From Janthinobacterium sp. 344 (GTDB lineage: Bacteria > Pseudomonadota > Gammaproteobacteria > Burkholderiales > Burkholderiaceae_D), in NCBI RefSeq assembly GCF_900112025.1, contig NZ_FOKL01000001.1, positions 151,648-215,647 of the forward strand: a stretch of 64,000 bases of DNA. The letters run 5' to 3'. Numbering within the stretch: the first letter of the stretch is position 1; every line of letters starts with the position of its first letter. Positions 42,603-52,035 of the stretch are shown one piece after another. Position numbers and translations under genes: made by a program. Under the pieces are notes generated by a model. The model made no database searches and had not been told where the DNA came from. It saw only the letters and a list, made by a program, of their open reading frames with translations.

Positions 42603-44602
42603 CCGGGCGCCTCGATCAGCGCCACGCCATCGCGGCCCTGCCCCTTGGCCTGATACAGGGCCTGGTCCGCCAGGTCCAGCAGCTGCGCCGGCGCCAGCTC
42701 GCCGGCGCGGTAGATGGCGATGCCGATGCTGGCCGTCACGGCCAGCGGGCCGCTGGCCAGCGCGAACGGCGCGCGGATGGCGTCGAGGATCTTGGCGCCG
42801 ATCTGGCGCACTTCGGCCGCGCTCTTGACACCCTCGAAGATGATGACGAATTCATCGCCTGCCAGCCGCGCCACCAGGTCGCTGGCGCGCACGCTGCGCG
42901 CCAGGCGGGCGGCGAATTCCTGCAGCACGGCGTCGCCCGCCTGGTGTCCCAGGCGGTCGTTGATGGCCTTGAAGCGGTCGATGTCGAGGTAGGCCAGCGC
43001 CATCGGCGCGCGCGTCATGCGCGTGCGCTGCATGCCCGGCGCCAGCTGTTCATCGAAGCGGCGCCGGTTGGCGATGCCCGTCAGGGTATCGGTGGCGGCG
43101 GCAAACTGCAGCGCCGTGTGCACCGCCTTGACCTTGGTGATTTCGTGGATCAGGCCATACACGCCGGCCACGGCGCCCCGCTCGTCCACGTCAGGCACGT
43201 AGCTGGTCTGGAAGGCGCGCGGCGCCTGTCCGTTTTCGCCCTCGACGGTGAATTCATACTCTACCTCCTCGCCCGCGAAGGCGCGCCGCAGATACTGCTC
43301 GCGCAGCTGGTACGCTTCCTCGCCCAGCACCTCGCGGATCGAGTGCATCAGGCTTTCCTTGTGCGATCTGCCGAACCATTTTTCAAACGTCGCGTTGATG
43401 AACTGATAGCGGTGCTCGGGGTCGATGTAGACGATCACCACGGGCACGTGGTCCGTCAGCAGCTTCAGCCGCCGTTCGCTGTCGCGCGTCTGCGCCTCGG
43501 CGATCTCGCGCTCGGCCACCAGAGAGTAGAAATCGCGGCTCAAGTCGCCGATCTCGTCGCGCCGCTCGATCTGCAGCGCTTCGATGCCCAGGCGCTGGCG
43601 GCGAATCTCATGCACATGGTGGCGCAGGCGCGCCAGAGGCAGCAAGAGGCGCAGCACCGCGCGCCAGCCGGCCAGGCCCGCCAGCGCCGCCAGCAGCACG
43701 GCGGCCAGCAGGATCTTGCTGCGGATCGCATGCAGCGGCGCGAACGCATCGCGCATCGGATAGACGGACGCCAGTATCCAGCCCGTGGAGGCGATGCGGT
43801 GATAGGCGAACAGCGCATCGACGCCGTGCGTGGTGCGGCCCGCCATCCACCCTTCGAAGCCCTGCATAGCGCGCCGCGTCGGCTCGCTGACGGGGCCAAG
43901 GGCTTCGATATGCTGCATGATGCGCGACTTGTCCGGGTGCTCGACGATCACGCCCTCGCTCGTCATGATGTACAGATAGCCGCCCTTGCCCGGCTTGAGC
44001 GCGTCCAGGCGCCCCAGGAAATCGGGCTGGCGCAGGTTCACGCTGGCCGCCAGCACATAGCGCATGCCGCCCTGCGCGTCGAACACGGGCTGCGTCACGA
44101 CGACGATGGGCATGCGGGAAATGCTGCCGTTGAGCGGCGCGGAAATGACGGAACGCCTGCTTGCCAGGGTCTGCTCGAAATACGGCCGGCCCTTCAGGTT
44201 CATGCCCGCCTGCGGCTGGAACGGACTCACGCTGGCCAGCAGGCGGCCGTCGATGGCAACCACGCCCGCCGTATAAAACTCGGCGCCCAGCACCGTTTGC
44301 GCGGCCAGGAAGCGCTGCAGGCTGGCGCCGTCGTGCGCGCCGCTGGCCGCCAGGCTGTCGGCGATCACGCGCAGCACCTTGCGCTTGGCGTCGAGTTCCT
44401 CGTCGATGAAGACGGCGGCGCTGGACAGCGACACGTATTGCTGGCGCCCCGTGACGTCGCGCATGCCCCGTTCGGCCACGGCCAGGGTGGCCAGCGCCAG
44501 CAGGGCGACGGCGCCCAGCACCAGCAAAAAGACGACCACGCTCATGCGCGCCTTCAGGCTGGCGGGCAGGCGCCGGCGCAGCCACTTGCGCCAGCGCGTC
44601 AC
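42599..44602 (-). CDS. Membrane diguanylate cyclase, dCache-HAMP-PAS-GGDEF with AGDEF motif
   Basis: 667 residues with a GTG start overlapping the cysC stop (GTGA). Helix near 20-42, a periplasmic dCache sensor to about 290 (YFEQTLASRRSVISAPLNG is a landmark), a second helix near 295-320, HAMP, then a PAS domain (LLTDHVPVVIVYIDPEHRYQFIN) and GGDEF domain. The active-site motif reads AGDEF (581-585), a variant that can be active in some enzymes; the I-site RASD is intact. Probably makes c-di-GMP. Its start inside cysC suggests coupled expression with sulfate activation. Confidence 0.92.
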   Translation of the reverse strand: MTRWRKWLRRRLPASLKARMSVVVFLLVLGAVALLALATLAVAERGMRDVTGRQQYVSLSSAAVFIDEELDAKRKVLRVIADSLAASGAHDGASLQRFLAAQTVLGAEFYTAGVVAIDGRLLASVSPFQPQAGMNLKGRPYFEQTLASRRSVISAPLNGSISRMPIVVVTQPVFDAQGGMRYVLAASVNLRQPDFLGRLDALKPGKGGYLYIMTSEGVIVEHPDKSRIMQHIEALGPVSEPTRRAMQGFEGWMAGRTTHGVDALFAYHRIASTGWILASVYPMRDAFAPLHAIRSKILLAAVLLAALAGLAGWRAVLRLLLPLARLRHHVHEIRRQRLGIEALQIERRDEIGDLSRDFYSLVAEREIAEAQTRDSERRLKLLTDHVPVVIVYIDPEHRYQFINATFEKWFGRSHKESLMHSIREVLGEEAYQLREQYLRRAFAGEEVEYEFTVEGENGQAPRAFQTSYVPDVDERGAVAGVYGLIHEITKVKAVHTALQFAAATDTLTGIANRRRFDEQLAPGMQRTRMTRAPMALAYLDIDRFKAINDRLGHQAGDAVLQEFAARLARSVRASDLVARLAGDEFVIIFEGVKSAAEVRQIGAKILDAIRAPFALASGPLAVTASIGIAIYRAGELAPAQLLDLADQALYQAKGQGRDGVALIEAPG

Positions 44603-45135
44603 TGGCGCTGCCGCCGCTGCAGATATTCGCAGATGCGCGCCACCGATTCCTCCAGCGCCAGCGCCTGCGTATCGAGCGTCAGGGCGGCGTCCAGCGGTTC
44701 TTCATAAGGCGCCGACACGCCCGTGAATTGCGCCAGCTGCCCCCCGCGCGCCTTCGCGTACAGGCCCTTGACGTCGCGCGCCTCGCATACGGCCAGCGGC
44801 GTGCTGACGTGCACTTCGATGTAGCGCTCGGCGCCTATGATGGCGCCGGCCATGGCGCGGTCGCTGCGGTACGGGGAAATGAAGGCGGCGATAACGGTCA
44901 GGCCCGCCTCGTTCATCAGGCGCGCCACTTCCGCCGTGCGGCGGATGTTTTCATGCCGGTCCTGCGGCGAAAAACCCAGGTCGCGGTTCAAGCCATGGCG
45001 CAGCTGGTCGCCATCGAGCACCGTCGCGGCGCGGCCCTGCGCCTTCAGCGCTTGCGCCAGCGCCAGGGCGATGCTGGTCTTGCCGGCGCCGCTCAAGCCC
45101 GTCAGCCAGAGCGTGGGGTATTGTGCTGCTGTCAT
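44599..45135 (-). CDS. cysC: Adenylylsulfate (APS) kinase
   Basis: 178 residues from the ATG at 45135, with GAGG upstream; the longer frame runs into nasA. Walker A GLSGAGKT (13-20), LDGDQLRHGLNRDLGFSPQDR (substrate loop) and the lid region YKARG-like KGLYAKARGG are diagnostic. It phosphorylates APS to PAPS in sulfate activation. No cysD/cysN is adjacent. It begins 62 bp after the nasA stop and overlaps the next gene by 4 bp, so it may be the distal part of the nitrate operon. Confidence 0.95.
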   Translation of the reverse strand: MTAAQYPTLWLTGLSGAGKTSIALALAQALKAQGRAATVLDGDQLRHGLNRDLGFSPQDRHENIRRTAEVARLMNEAGLTVIAAFISPYRSDRAMAGAIIGAERYIEVHVSTPLAVCEARDVKGLYAKARGGQLAQFTGVSAPYEEPLDAALTLDTQALALEESVARICEYLQRRQRQ

Positions 45136-45197
45136 CACACTGCCTCTCTCTCGTAGAGCTGGCAATATAGCAAAGCCTTGCGGGAAAGGACAGATTA

Positions 45198-47867
45198 TCA
45201 GGCCGCGCCGCGCGCCTGGGCCAGCAACTGTCGTATCTCCGGTACGCAGGAGCCGCAATTGCCGCCCGCCTTGACGCAGGCCGTCACTTGCGCCGCCGTC
45301 GTCAGCTTCCGCTCCACGATGGCGGCGCAGATGGTGTTGCGCCCCACGCCAAAGCACGAGCAGACGGTGGGGCCGGCGTCCACGCCCTTGCCGATGGGCT
45401 GGCCCAGCAGCACGCCGGCGCGATCAAGCGCGTCCATGTGCGCATGCGCAAACAGGCCCGCGAGCCAGCTGCGCGACGGCAGGTCGGGGCGCGGCGAGAC
45501 ATACACGCATTGCGCGATGCGCCCCTCGTCCAGGTGCACGGCGCGGTACACGCCGGCGCTGGCGTCCGCGTAATCGAGCCAGTCGGCGTTGTCGTCCGTG
45601 ACGCCCAGCAGCGCGCGCGCCCAGGCGCCCAGGTCGGCGATGCGCTGGCGCCCGGCCAGCTCGTAGCGCAGGAACTGCGCGCCCTGGATGCGCGTCCAGT
45701 GCGCCACGCCCTCCAGGCTCAAGGGGGTGCGGCTCAGCACAAACGCATGCCAGTGCACGCGGAACTGTTCGATGCGCACGGGCGTATGCTTGAATTCCGG
45801 CTCGCCCGAGACGGGATCGACGACCGGGTTGACGACGGCGCCCACGCGCGCATCGGACGCATGCGCGTCGCTCCAGTGGATCGGCACGAAGACCTGGCCG
45901 CGCGCGATGCCGCCGCCATGCACGACCCGCGCCACCATCGCGCCCCAGGCGCTGGAGACGCGCGCCAGCTCGCCCTCGCGCACGCCGTACAGCAGCGCGT
46001 CCTGCGGATGGAGGTCGATGAACGCTTCGGCGACGTGGCCCGACAATTTCGCCGCCTTGCCCGTGCGCGTCATCGTGTGCCACTGGTCGCGCACGCGGCC
46101 CGTGTTGAGGATCAGCGGATAGTCCTCGTCGGGCATGTTGCGCGGCGCGCGCGGCGGCGTCGGCACGAAGCGCGCGCGCCCGTCCGCATGCGCGAAGCGG
46201 CCGTCGCCGAACAGCCGCGCCCGGCCCTGCGGCCACTGCTGCGGCGGCAAGCCGTCGTACTGCGCCGCGTTCAGCGCCACCAGGTGCGACAGATTGAACA
46301 GGCGGGCCGTCTCGCCGCCGTTGCGGAAGGCGGACAGGCGCGCGTGCTCGTCGAAGATGGCCTGCGCCGATGTGAATTCAAAGCCCGCATACCCCATGCG
46401 CCGCGCCACGTCGCACAGCACGCGCCAGTCGGCGCGCGCCTCGCCCGGCGCCGGCAAAAAAGCGCGCTGGCGCGAGATGCGCCGCTCCGAGTTCGTCACC
46501 GTGCCATCCTTCTCGCCCCAGCCCAGGGCGGGCAGCAGCACGTGCGCCTGCGCGTTCGTGTCCGACTGCGCGCTGATGTCGGACACCACCACCAGCTCGC
46601 ACCTGGCCAGCGCGCGCCGCACCTGGTCGGCGTCCGGCATGCTGACCAGCGGATTGGTGGCGATGATCCACACGGCTTTGACCTTGCCCGCCTCGATCGC
46701 GTGGAACAGGTCCACCGCCTTCAAGCCCGGTTTGCTGGCGATGCGCGGCGCATCCCAGAACGCTTGCACGGTATCGCGGTGCCGCGGATTATCCAGTTCC
46801 AGATGCGCCGCCAGCATGTTGGCCAGGCCGCCCACTTCGCGCCCGCCCATGGCGTTCGGCTGGCCCGTCAGCGAAAACGGGCCCATGCCGGGCTGGCCGA
46901 TGCGCCCCGTCGCCAAATGGCAGTTGATGATGCTGTTGACCTTGTCCGTGCCGGAAGACGACTGGTTGACGCCCTGTGAAAAGGCCGTGACGACCTTGCG
47001 CGTGGCGGCGAACGCCTGGTAAAACGCCAGCAGCGCTTGCGGGTCGACCTTGCAGATGCGCGCCACCTGCAAGGGGTCGCTGCAGTCCGCGTGCGCGGCC
47101 GCCAGCGCCTCATCGAGGCCGCGGCTGTGGCGCGTGACGAAATCGCCGGCGATCGCGCCCTCCTTCGCCAGGTAGCACAGCAAGCCGTTGAACAGCCACA
47201 CGTCGGTGCCCGGTTTCACGGGCAGGTGCAGGTCGGCCAGCTCGCAGGTGGCCGTGCGGCGCGGGTCGATCACCACCAGTTTCACTTCCGGCCGGGTTTC
47301 GCGGATGCGGGCAATGCGCTGGAACAAAATCGGGTGGCACCAGGCCGTGTTCGAGCCCACGAGCACGACCATGTCGGCCAGCTCCAGGTCTTCATAGCAG
47401 CCGGGCACGATATCTTCGCCGAACGCGCGCTTGTGGCCGGCGACGGCCGACGACATGCACAGACGCGAATTGGTGTCGATATTCGCGCTGCCCACGTAGC
47501 CCTTCATGAACTTGTTGGCGACATAATAATCCTCCGTCAGCAGCTGGCCCGACACATACAGCGCCACCGCGTCGGGCCCGTGCTCATCGATGATGGCGCG
47601 CAGGCCGCCCGCCACCTTGTCCAGAGCGGTGTCCCAGGAAGCGCGCTGCAACACGCCATCGACGCGCACCTGCGGCTGCAGCAGGCGGTGCTCGAGGTCC
47701 AGCGTATCGCCCAGGGCCGAGCCTTTCACGCACAGCTTGCCCAGGTTGGCCGGATGGCTGGCGTCGCCGGCGATGCGGATGGCGCCATCGGGCAAGGCTG
47801 TCGCTTCCACGCCGCAGCCGACGCCGCAATACGGGCAGGTGGTTTTCACGGGTGTGCAGGTCGTCAT
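45198..47867 (-). CDS. nasA: Assimilatory nitrate reductase catalytic subunit
   Basis: 889 residues from the ATG at 47867, preceded by AGGAA; the open frame upstream of this ATG lies opposite other genes and is not coding. The N-terminal [4Fe-4S] ligands are C11, C14 and C18 (CPYCGVGC) with the fourth in LCVKGS. The molybdopterin domains follow (SSAVAGHKRAFGED, NPLVSMPDADQVRRAL). A C-terminal BFD-like [2Fe-2S] domain (VCSCFGVGRNTICAA...CVKAGGNCGSCVPE) is typical of NasA. It reduces nitrate to nitrite in the cytoplasm with electrons from the preceding FAD protein. Confidence 0.96.
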   Translation of the reverse strand: MTTCTPVKTTCPYCGVGCGVEATALPDGAIRIAGDASHPANLGKLCVKGSALGDTLDLEHRLLQPQVRVDGVLQRASWDTALDKVAGGLRAIIDEHGPDAVALYVSGQLLTEDYYVANKFMKGYVGSANIDTNSRLCMSSAVAGHKRAFGEDIVPGCYEDLELADMVVLVGSNTAWCHPILFQRIARIRETRPEVKLVVIDPRRTATCELADLHLPVKPGTDVWLFNGLLCYLAKEGAIAGDFVTRHSRGLDEALAAAHADCSDPLQVARICKVDPQALLAFYQAFAATRKVVTAFSQGVNQSSSGTDKVNSIINCHLATGRIGQPGMGPFSLTGQPNAMGGREVGGLANMLAAHLELDNPRHRDTVQAFWDAPRIASKPGLKAVDLFHAIEAGKVKAVWIIATNPLVSMPDADQVRRALARCELVVVSDISAQSDTNAQAHVLLPALGWGEKDGTVTNSERRISRQRAFLPAPGEARADWRVLCDVARRMGYAGFEFTSAQAIFDEHARLSAFRNGGETARLFNLSHLVALNAAQYDGLPPQQWPQGRARLFGDGRFAHADGRARFVPTPPRAPRNMPDEDYPLILNTGRVRDQWHTMTRTGKAAKLSGHVAEAFIDLHPQDALLYGVREGELARVSSAWGAMVARVVHGGGIARGQVFVPIHWSDAHASDARVGAVVNPVVDPVSGEPEFKHTPVRIEQFRVHWHAFVLSRTPLSLEGVAHWTRIQGAQFLRYELAGRQRIADLGAWARALLGVTDDNADWLDYADASAGVYRAVHLDEGRIAQCVYVSPRPDLPSRSWLAGLFAHAHMDALDRAGVLLGQPIGKGVDAGPTVCSCFGVGRNTICAAIVERKLTTAAQVTACVKAGGNCGSCVPEIRQLLAQARGAA

Positions 47868-47878
47868 GGGAATTCCTA

Positions 47879-49105
47879 TCAGGCGGCCTGGCCGCACAGG
47901 GCCTGGCCAAACAGCAGGTGGGAGCGCAGCGCGGCGATATCGCGGCGCTGCTGGATCAGGTCGAAATACCAGGGGCCGTCCTGCACCTCGCCATACAGCA
48001 CGGCGCCCACCAGGCGGTTGCCCTGCACCACCAGGCGCTTGTAGATGCCACGGCGCGGGTCGCGCAACACCAGGTCTTCGCTGCCTTCGCCGCCGAGGAT
48101 GTCGCCGGCCGAATACAGGTCGATGCCCGTCACTTTCAGTTTGGTGGCGCTGGCTTGCTGCACGTAGCGGCGGTGCCCGGCGCCGGCCAGGTGCGCGCCG
48201 CACACGCGCGCCTGTTCCCAGATGGGCGCCACCAGGCCGAAGGTGGCGCGCCGGTGCTGCACGCACTCGCCCACGGCGTAGACGCGCGGGTCGTAGCTTT
48301 GCAGGCAGTCGTCGACGACGATGGCCCGCTCGCAGTGCAGGCCGGCCGCCTGCGCCAGCGCGATGTTGGGGCGCACGCCGGCCGTCATCACCACCAGGTC
48401 GGCGGGGATGACGCTGCCGTCCGCGAACTGCACGCCTTCCACGCGCGTGCTGCCCATGATGGCGGAGGTTTGCGCCTGCATCAAAAAGCGCAGGCCACGC
48501 GCTTCCAGCGCCGTTTTCAGCAGCATCGATGCGGGAGGATCCAGCTGCTGGTTCATCAGCGCGCCGCTCATGTGCACCACCGTCACCGCCATGCCCTGGC
48601 GCTGCAAGCCGTTGGCCGCCTCCAGCCCCAGCAGGCCGCCGCCGATGACCACCGCGTGGCGGCGCGTGCGCGCCGCCCGCAGCATGGCGTCGACGTCGTC
48701 GATATCGCGGAAACCGATCACGCCGGGCAGCGCGTGGCCCGGCACCGGGACGATGAAGGGCGTGGACCCTGTCGCCAGCAGCAGGCGGTCGTAGCGCACC
48801 GCGATGCCGGACAGCGACTGCACGGTGCGCGCCTGGCGGTCGATGCGCACCACCGGGTCGCCCGCATGCAGGGTGATGCCGTGCTGCGCATACCAGTCGC
48901 GCGTATGCAGCATGATGTCGTCCACCGTCTTTTCGCCGGCCAGCACGGGCGACAGCAGGATGCGGTTGTAATTGCCATGCGGTTCGGCGCCGAACACCGT
49001 GATGTCGTACAGGTCCGGCGCGAGTGTCAAGAGTTCCTCGACCGTGCGCATGCCGGCCATGCCGTTGCCGACCACGACTAAAGACGGCCGTGCGGCGGCG
49101 CTCAC
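47879..49105 (-). CDS. FAD/NAD(P)-dependent oxidoreductase, electron donor for nitrate reductase
   Basis: 408 residues with a GTG start overlapping the nirD stop (GTGA). It has the FAD fold LVVVGNGMAGMRTVEEL, the NAD fold AVVIGGGLLGLEAANGL and the GDCxxH-like site YAVGECVQHR of the NirB N-terminal/NasB family, but no Fe-S or siroheme domain. Standing between nirD and nasA, it most likely passes electrons from NAD(P)H to NasA. The frame upstream of the GTG is not coding. Confidence 0.9.
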   Translation of the reverse strand: MSAAARPSLVVVGNGMAGMRTVEELLTLAPDLYDITVFGAEPHGNYNRILLSPVLAGEKTVDDIMLHTRDWYAQHGITLHAGDPVVRIDRQARTVQSLSGIAVRYDRLLLATGSTPFIVPVPGHALPGVIGFRDIDDVDAMLRAARTRRHAVVIGGGLLGLEAANGLQRQGMAVTVVHMSGALMNQQLDPPASMLLKTALEARGLRFLMQAQTSAIMGSTRVEGVQFADGSVIPADLVVMTAGVRPNIALAQAAGLHCERAIVVDDCLQSYDPRVYAVGECVQHRRATFGLVAPIWEQARVCGAHLAGAGHRRYVQQASATKLKVTGIDLYSAGDILGGEGSEDLVLRDPRRGIYKRLVVQGNRLVGAVLYGEVQDGPWYFDLIQQRRDIAALRSHLLFGQALCGQAA

Positions 49106-49455
49106 AGGGCCACCCACACCATGCCGCCAGACACGCGCGCGGGCCAGGCGGCGACCGAGTGTTCCGGCGCTTCCATGCATTCTCCGCTGGCCAGGTCGAA
49201 ATGCTGCTTGTAGATGGGCGACGCCACCACGACGCGCTCGCCGAGGCTGCCCACCAGGCCCCGCGACAGCACGGAGGCGCCCGCGTTCGGGTCGACATTG
49301 TCGATGGCGTACACGCGCGGCGCCGCATCGCCGACGCGGAACACGGCCACGTGGCGGCCGTGCAGCAAGGCGCATACGCCCGTGTCGGGCACGATGTCGT
49401 CCAGCGCGCAGACGGCCACCCAATTGGCGTTGGCGGATAGGGACAGGTCGTTCAT
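49102..49455 (-). CDS. nirD: Nitrite reductase small subunit
   Basis: 117 residues. The ATG at 49455 has GGAGG at good spacing; a GTG six bases upstream overlaps the nirB stop but sits too close to that site. The protein has the Rieske-like NirD fold (WVAVCALDDIVPDTGVCALL, VYAIDNVDPNAG, SPIYKQHFDLASGECME) without the cluster-binding Cys/His pairs, as is normal for NirD. It forms the assimilatory nitrite reductase with NirB. Confidence 0.94.
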   Translation of the reverse strand: MNDLSLSANANWVAVCALDDIVPDTGVCALLHGRHVAVFRVGDAAPRVYAIDNVDPNAGASVLSRGLVGSLGERVVVASPIYKQHFDLASGECMEAPEHSVAAWPARVSGGMVWVAL

Positions 49456-49457
49456 GG

Positions 49458-52025
49458 TCACGCCTCCACGGCAAGGATGGGAATCACGGTGCCGGAGCGG
49501 CGTTCGCTTGCGGTGGCGGGACGGATCTGGCCCCGCTCCGCCACGAACACCACGTTCTCATCGTTCTTCCCGCTGTTGACGAAGTGGCGGAAACGCTGGC
49601 GCACGGCGGGGTCGGTGACGGCCGCCTTCCACTCGCAGGCATAGGTGTCGACCACGTGCCGCATGTCCGCTTCCAGTTCCGCGCCCAGGCCCAGGCTGTC
49701 GCCGATGATGACGCGCTTGAGGTAATCGAGGCCCCCTTCGAGGTTGTCGCGCCACACGCTGGTGCGCTGCAGGCGGTCTGCCGTGCGCACGTAAAACATC
49801 AGGAAGCGGTCGACATAGCGCACCAGGGTGGCTTCATCGAGATCGGATGCCAGCAGTTCCGCGTGGCGCGGCTTCATGCCGCCATTGCCGCAGACGTACA
49901 GATTCCAGCCCTTTTCCGTGGCGATCAGGCCGATGTCCTTGCCCTGCGCCTCGGCGCATTCGCGCGTACAGCCGGAGACGCCGAACTTGATCTTGTGCGG
50001 CGTGCGCAAGCCCTTGTAGCGGTTTTCCAGTTGAATGGCGAAGCCCACGCTGTCGGCCACGCCGTAGCGGCACCAGGTGGAGCCGACGCACGATTTCACC
50101 GTGCGCAAGGATTTACCGTAGGCGTGGCCCGATTCGAAGCCGGCCGCGATCAGCTCTTCCCAGATGGCCGGCAACTGGTCCACGCGGGCGCCGAACAGGT
50201 CGACCCGCTGGCCGCCCGTGATCTTCGTATAGAGACCGTATTTTTTCGCCACCATGCCGACGGCGATCAAGCCATCGGCCGTCACTTCGCCACCCGGCAT
50301 GCGCGGCACCACCGAGTACGTGCCATCCTTCTGGATATTGCCGAGAAAATAATCGTTACTATCCTGCAGGCTGGCGTGCACGGGCGAGAGCACGAAATCG
50401 TTCCAGCAAGACGCCAGGATATTCGCCGCCACGGGCTTGCACACGTCGCAACCGAGGCCCTGGCCATGCGCGGCCAGCAGTTCGCCGAAGCTGCGGAGCT
50501 TGCCGACCCGCACCAGGTGATGCAGTTCCTGGCGCGAATAGGCAAAGTGTTCGCACACGTGGTTGTTCACCATCATGCCCTGCTTCTGCATTGCCGCCTT
50601 CATGATCTGCGTCACCAGCGGCACGCAGCCGCCGCAGGCCGTGCCGGCGCACGTAGCACTTTTGAGGGCACCGATGGTGGTGGCCCCGCCCGCGACGGCC
50701 GCGCACAGCGCGCCTTTCGACACGTCGTTGCACGAGCAGATCTGCGCCGCATCGGGCAGGGCATCCACGCCCAGGCCCGCCTTTTGCTGGCCGTCCGGCT
50801 GCGGCAGGATGAGGAATTCGGGCGATGCCGACAGCTCGATCTTATTCAGCATCATCTGCAGCAAGGTGCCGTACTCGCTGGCGTCGCCCACCATCACGCC
50901 GCCCAGCAGATACTTGCCGCAATCGGAGACGACGATCTTCTTGTAGATCTGCTTGCGCTCGTCCATGAACTGGTAGGAGCGGCTGCCCGGCGCGGTGCCG
51001 TGCGGGTCGCCCAGGCTGGCCACGTCCACGCCCATCAATTTCAATTTGGTGCTCATGTCGGCGCCCTTGAAGCTGGCCTCGCCCGCTTCTCCCTCCTCCG
51101 TCCGCAGCAGGTGGCGCGCCGCGATGCGCGCCATTTCATAGCCGGGCGCCACCAGGCCGAAGACCAGGCCGCCCCACAGCGCGCATTCGCCGATGGCATA
51201 GATGTCGGGGTCGGACGTGAGGCAGCGGTCGTCGATGGCGATGCCGCCGCGCGGCCCCACCTCCAGGCCGCAGGCGCGTGCCAGTTCGTCGCGGGGACGG
51301 ATGCCGGCCGAGAAAACGATCATGTCCGCTTCCAGGTGGCTGCCGTCGGCGAACTGCATGCGGTGCGTGGCCGATTCGCCATCGACGATGGCCACGGTGT
51401 TCTTTTGCGTGTGCACCGTCACGCCCAGCTCCTCGATCTTGCGGCGCAGGACGCGCGCGCCCCCTTCATCGACCTGCACGGCCATCAGGCGCGGCGCGAA
51501 TTCCACCACGTGGGTATCGAGTTTCAAGTCGCGCAAGGCCTTCGCGCATTCGAGGCCCAGCAGCCCGCCGCCGATGACCACGCCCGTGCGGGACTTCGCG
51601 CCCCAGGCCAGCATGGCTTCCAGGTCTTCGATGGTGCGGTAGACGAAGCAGCCGTCGCGCTCCTTGCCCGGCAGCGCCGGCACGAACGGCGTCGAGCCGG
51701 TGGCGAACACCAATTTATCGTAGGCGAGCACCTCGCCCGTGCTGGCCGTGACGGTTCTTGCCGCCCGGTCGACGGACACGGCGCGCGCATTGAGTTTCAG
51801 CACGACGTTGCCCTTGTCGAAGAAGCCGGGCGCCACCAGCGACAGCTCGTCCGCCGATTTGCCGCTGAAAAATTCGGACAGGTGCACCCTGTCGTAGGCG
51901 GGGCGCGGTTCTTCGCACAGCACGGTGACGTGCAGGTGCGGCGCCGTGTCCAGCGCCAGCCGTTCGAGGAATTTATGCCCGACCATGCCATGGCCCAGGA
52001 CGACGATCTTCAGGGGATGGTGCAT
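49458..52025 (-). CDS. nirB: NADH-dependent nitrite reductase large subunit
   Basis: 855 residues, standard length. Order of domains: FAD/NAD oxidoreductase (VVLGHGMVGHKFLERL, VVIGGGLLGLECAKAL), BFD [2Fe-2S] domain (CSCNDVSKGALCAA...CAGTACGGCVPLV), and the siroheme/[4Fe-4S] reductase with cysteines in CVGSTWCRYG and VSGCTRECAEAQG. It reduces nitrite to ammonium by six electrons from NADH. Second gene of the nitrate operon, 10 bp after the transporter. Confidence 0.97.
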   Translation of the reverse strand: MHHPLKIVVLGHGMVGHKFLERLALDTAPHLHVTVLCEEPRPAYDRVHLSEFFSGKSADELSLVAPGFFDKGNVVLKLNARAVSVDRAARTVTASTGEVLAYDKLVFATGSTPFVPALPGKERDGCFVYRTIEDLEAMLAWGAKSRTGVVIGGGLLGLECAKALRDLKLDTHVVEFAPRLMAVQVDEGGARVLRRKIEELGVTVHTQKNTVAIVDGESATHRMQFADGSHLEADMIVFSAGIRPRDELARACGLEVGPRGGIAIDDRCLTSDPDIYAIGECALWGGLVFGLVAPGYEMARIAARHLLRTEEGEAGEASFKGADMSTKLKLMGVDVASLGDPHGTAPGSRSYQFMDERKQIYKKIVVSDCGKYLLGGVMVGDASEYGTLLQMMLNKIELSASPEFLILPQPDGQQKAGLGVDALPDAAQICSCNDVSKGALCAAVAGGATTIGALKSATCAGTACGGCVPLVTQIMKAAMQKQGMMVNNHVCEHFAYSRQELHHLVRVGKLRSFGELLAAHGQGLGCDVCKPVAANILASCWNDFVLSPVHASLQDSNDYFLGNIQKDGTYSVVPRMPGGEVTADGLIAVGMVAKKYGLYTKITGGQRVDLFGARVDQLPAIWEELIAAGFESGHAYGKSLRTVKSCVGSTWCRYGVADSVGFAIQLENRYKGLRTPHKIKFGVSGCTRECAEAQGKDIGLIATEKGWNLYVCGNGGMKPRHAELLASDLDEATLVRYVDRFLMFYVRTADRLQRTSVWRDNLEGGLDYLKRVIIGDSLGLGAELEADMRHVVDTYACEWKAAVTDPAVRQRFRHFVNSGKNDENVVFVAERGQIRPATASERRSGTVIPILAVEA

Positions 52026-52035
52026 TGCGCTCTCC

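Noticed and set aside
47868-49328. N-terminal extension of the nasA frame
   Set aside because: The extension lies out of frame over the FAD reductase and nirD genes, while the ATG at 47867 has a ribosome binding site and is followed at once by the [4Fe-4S] motif.
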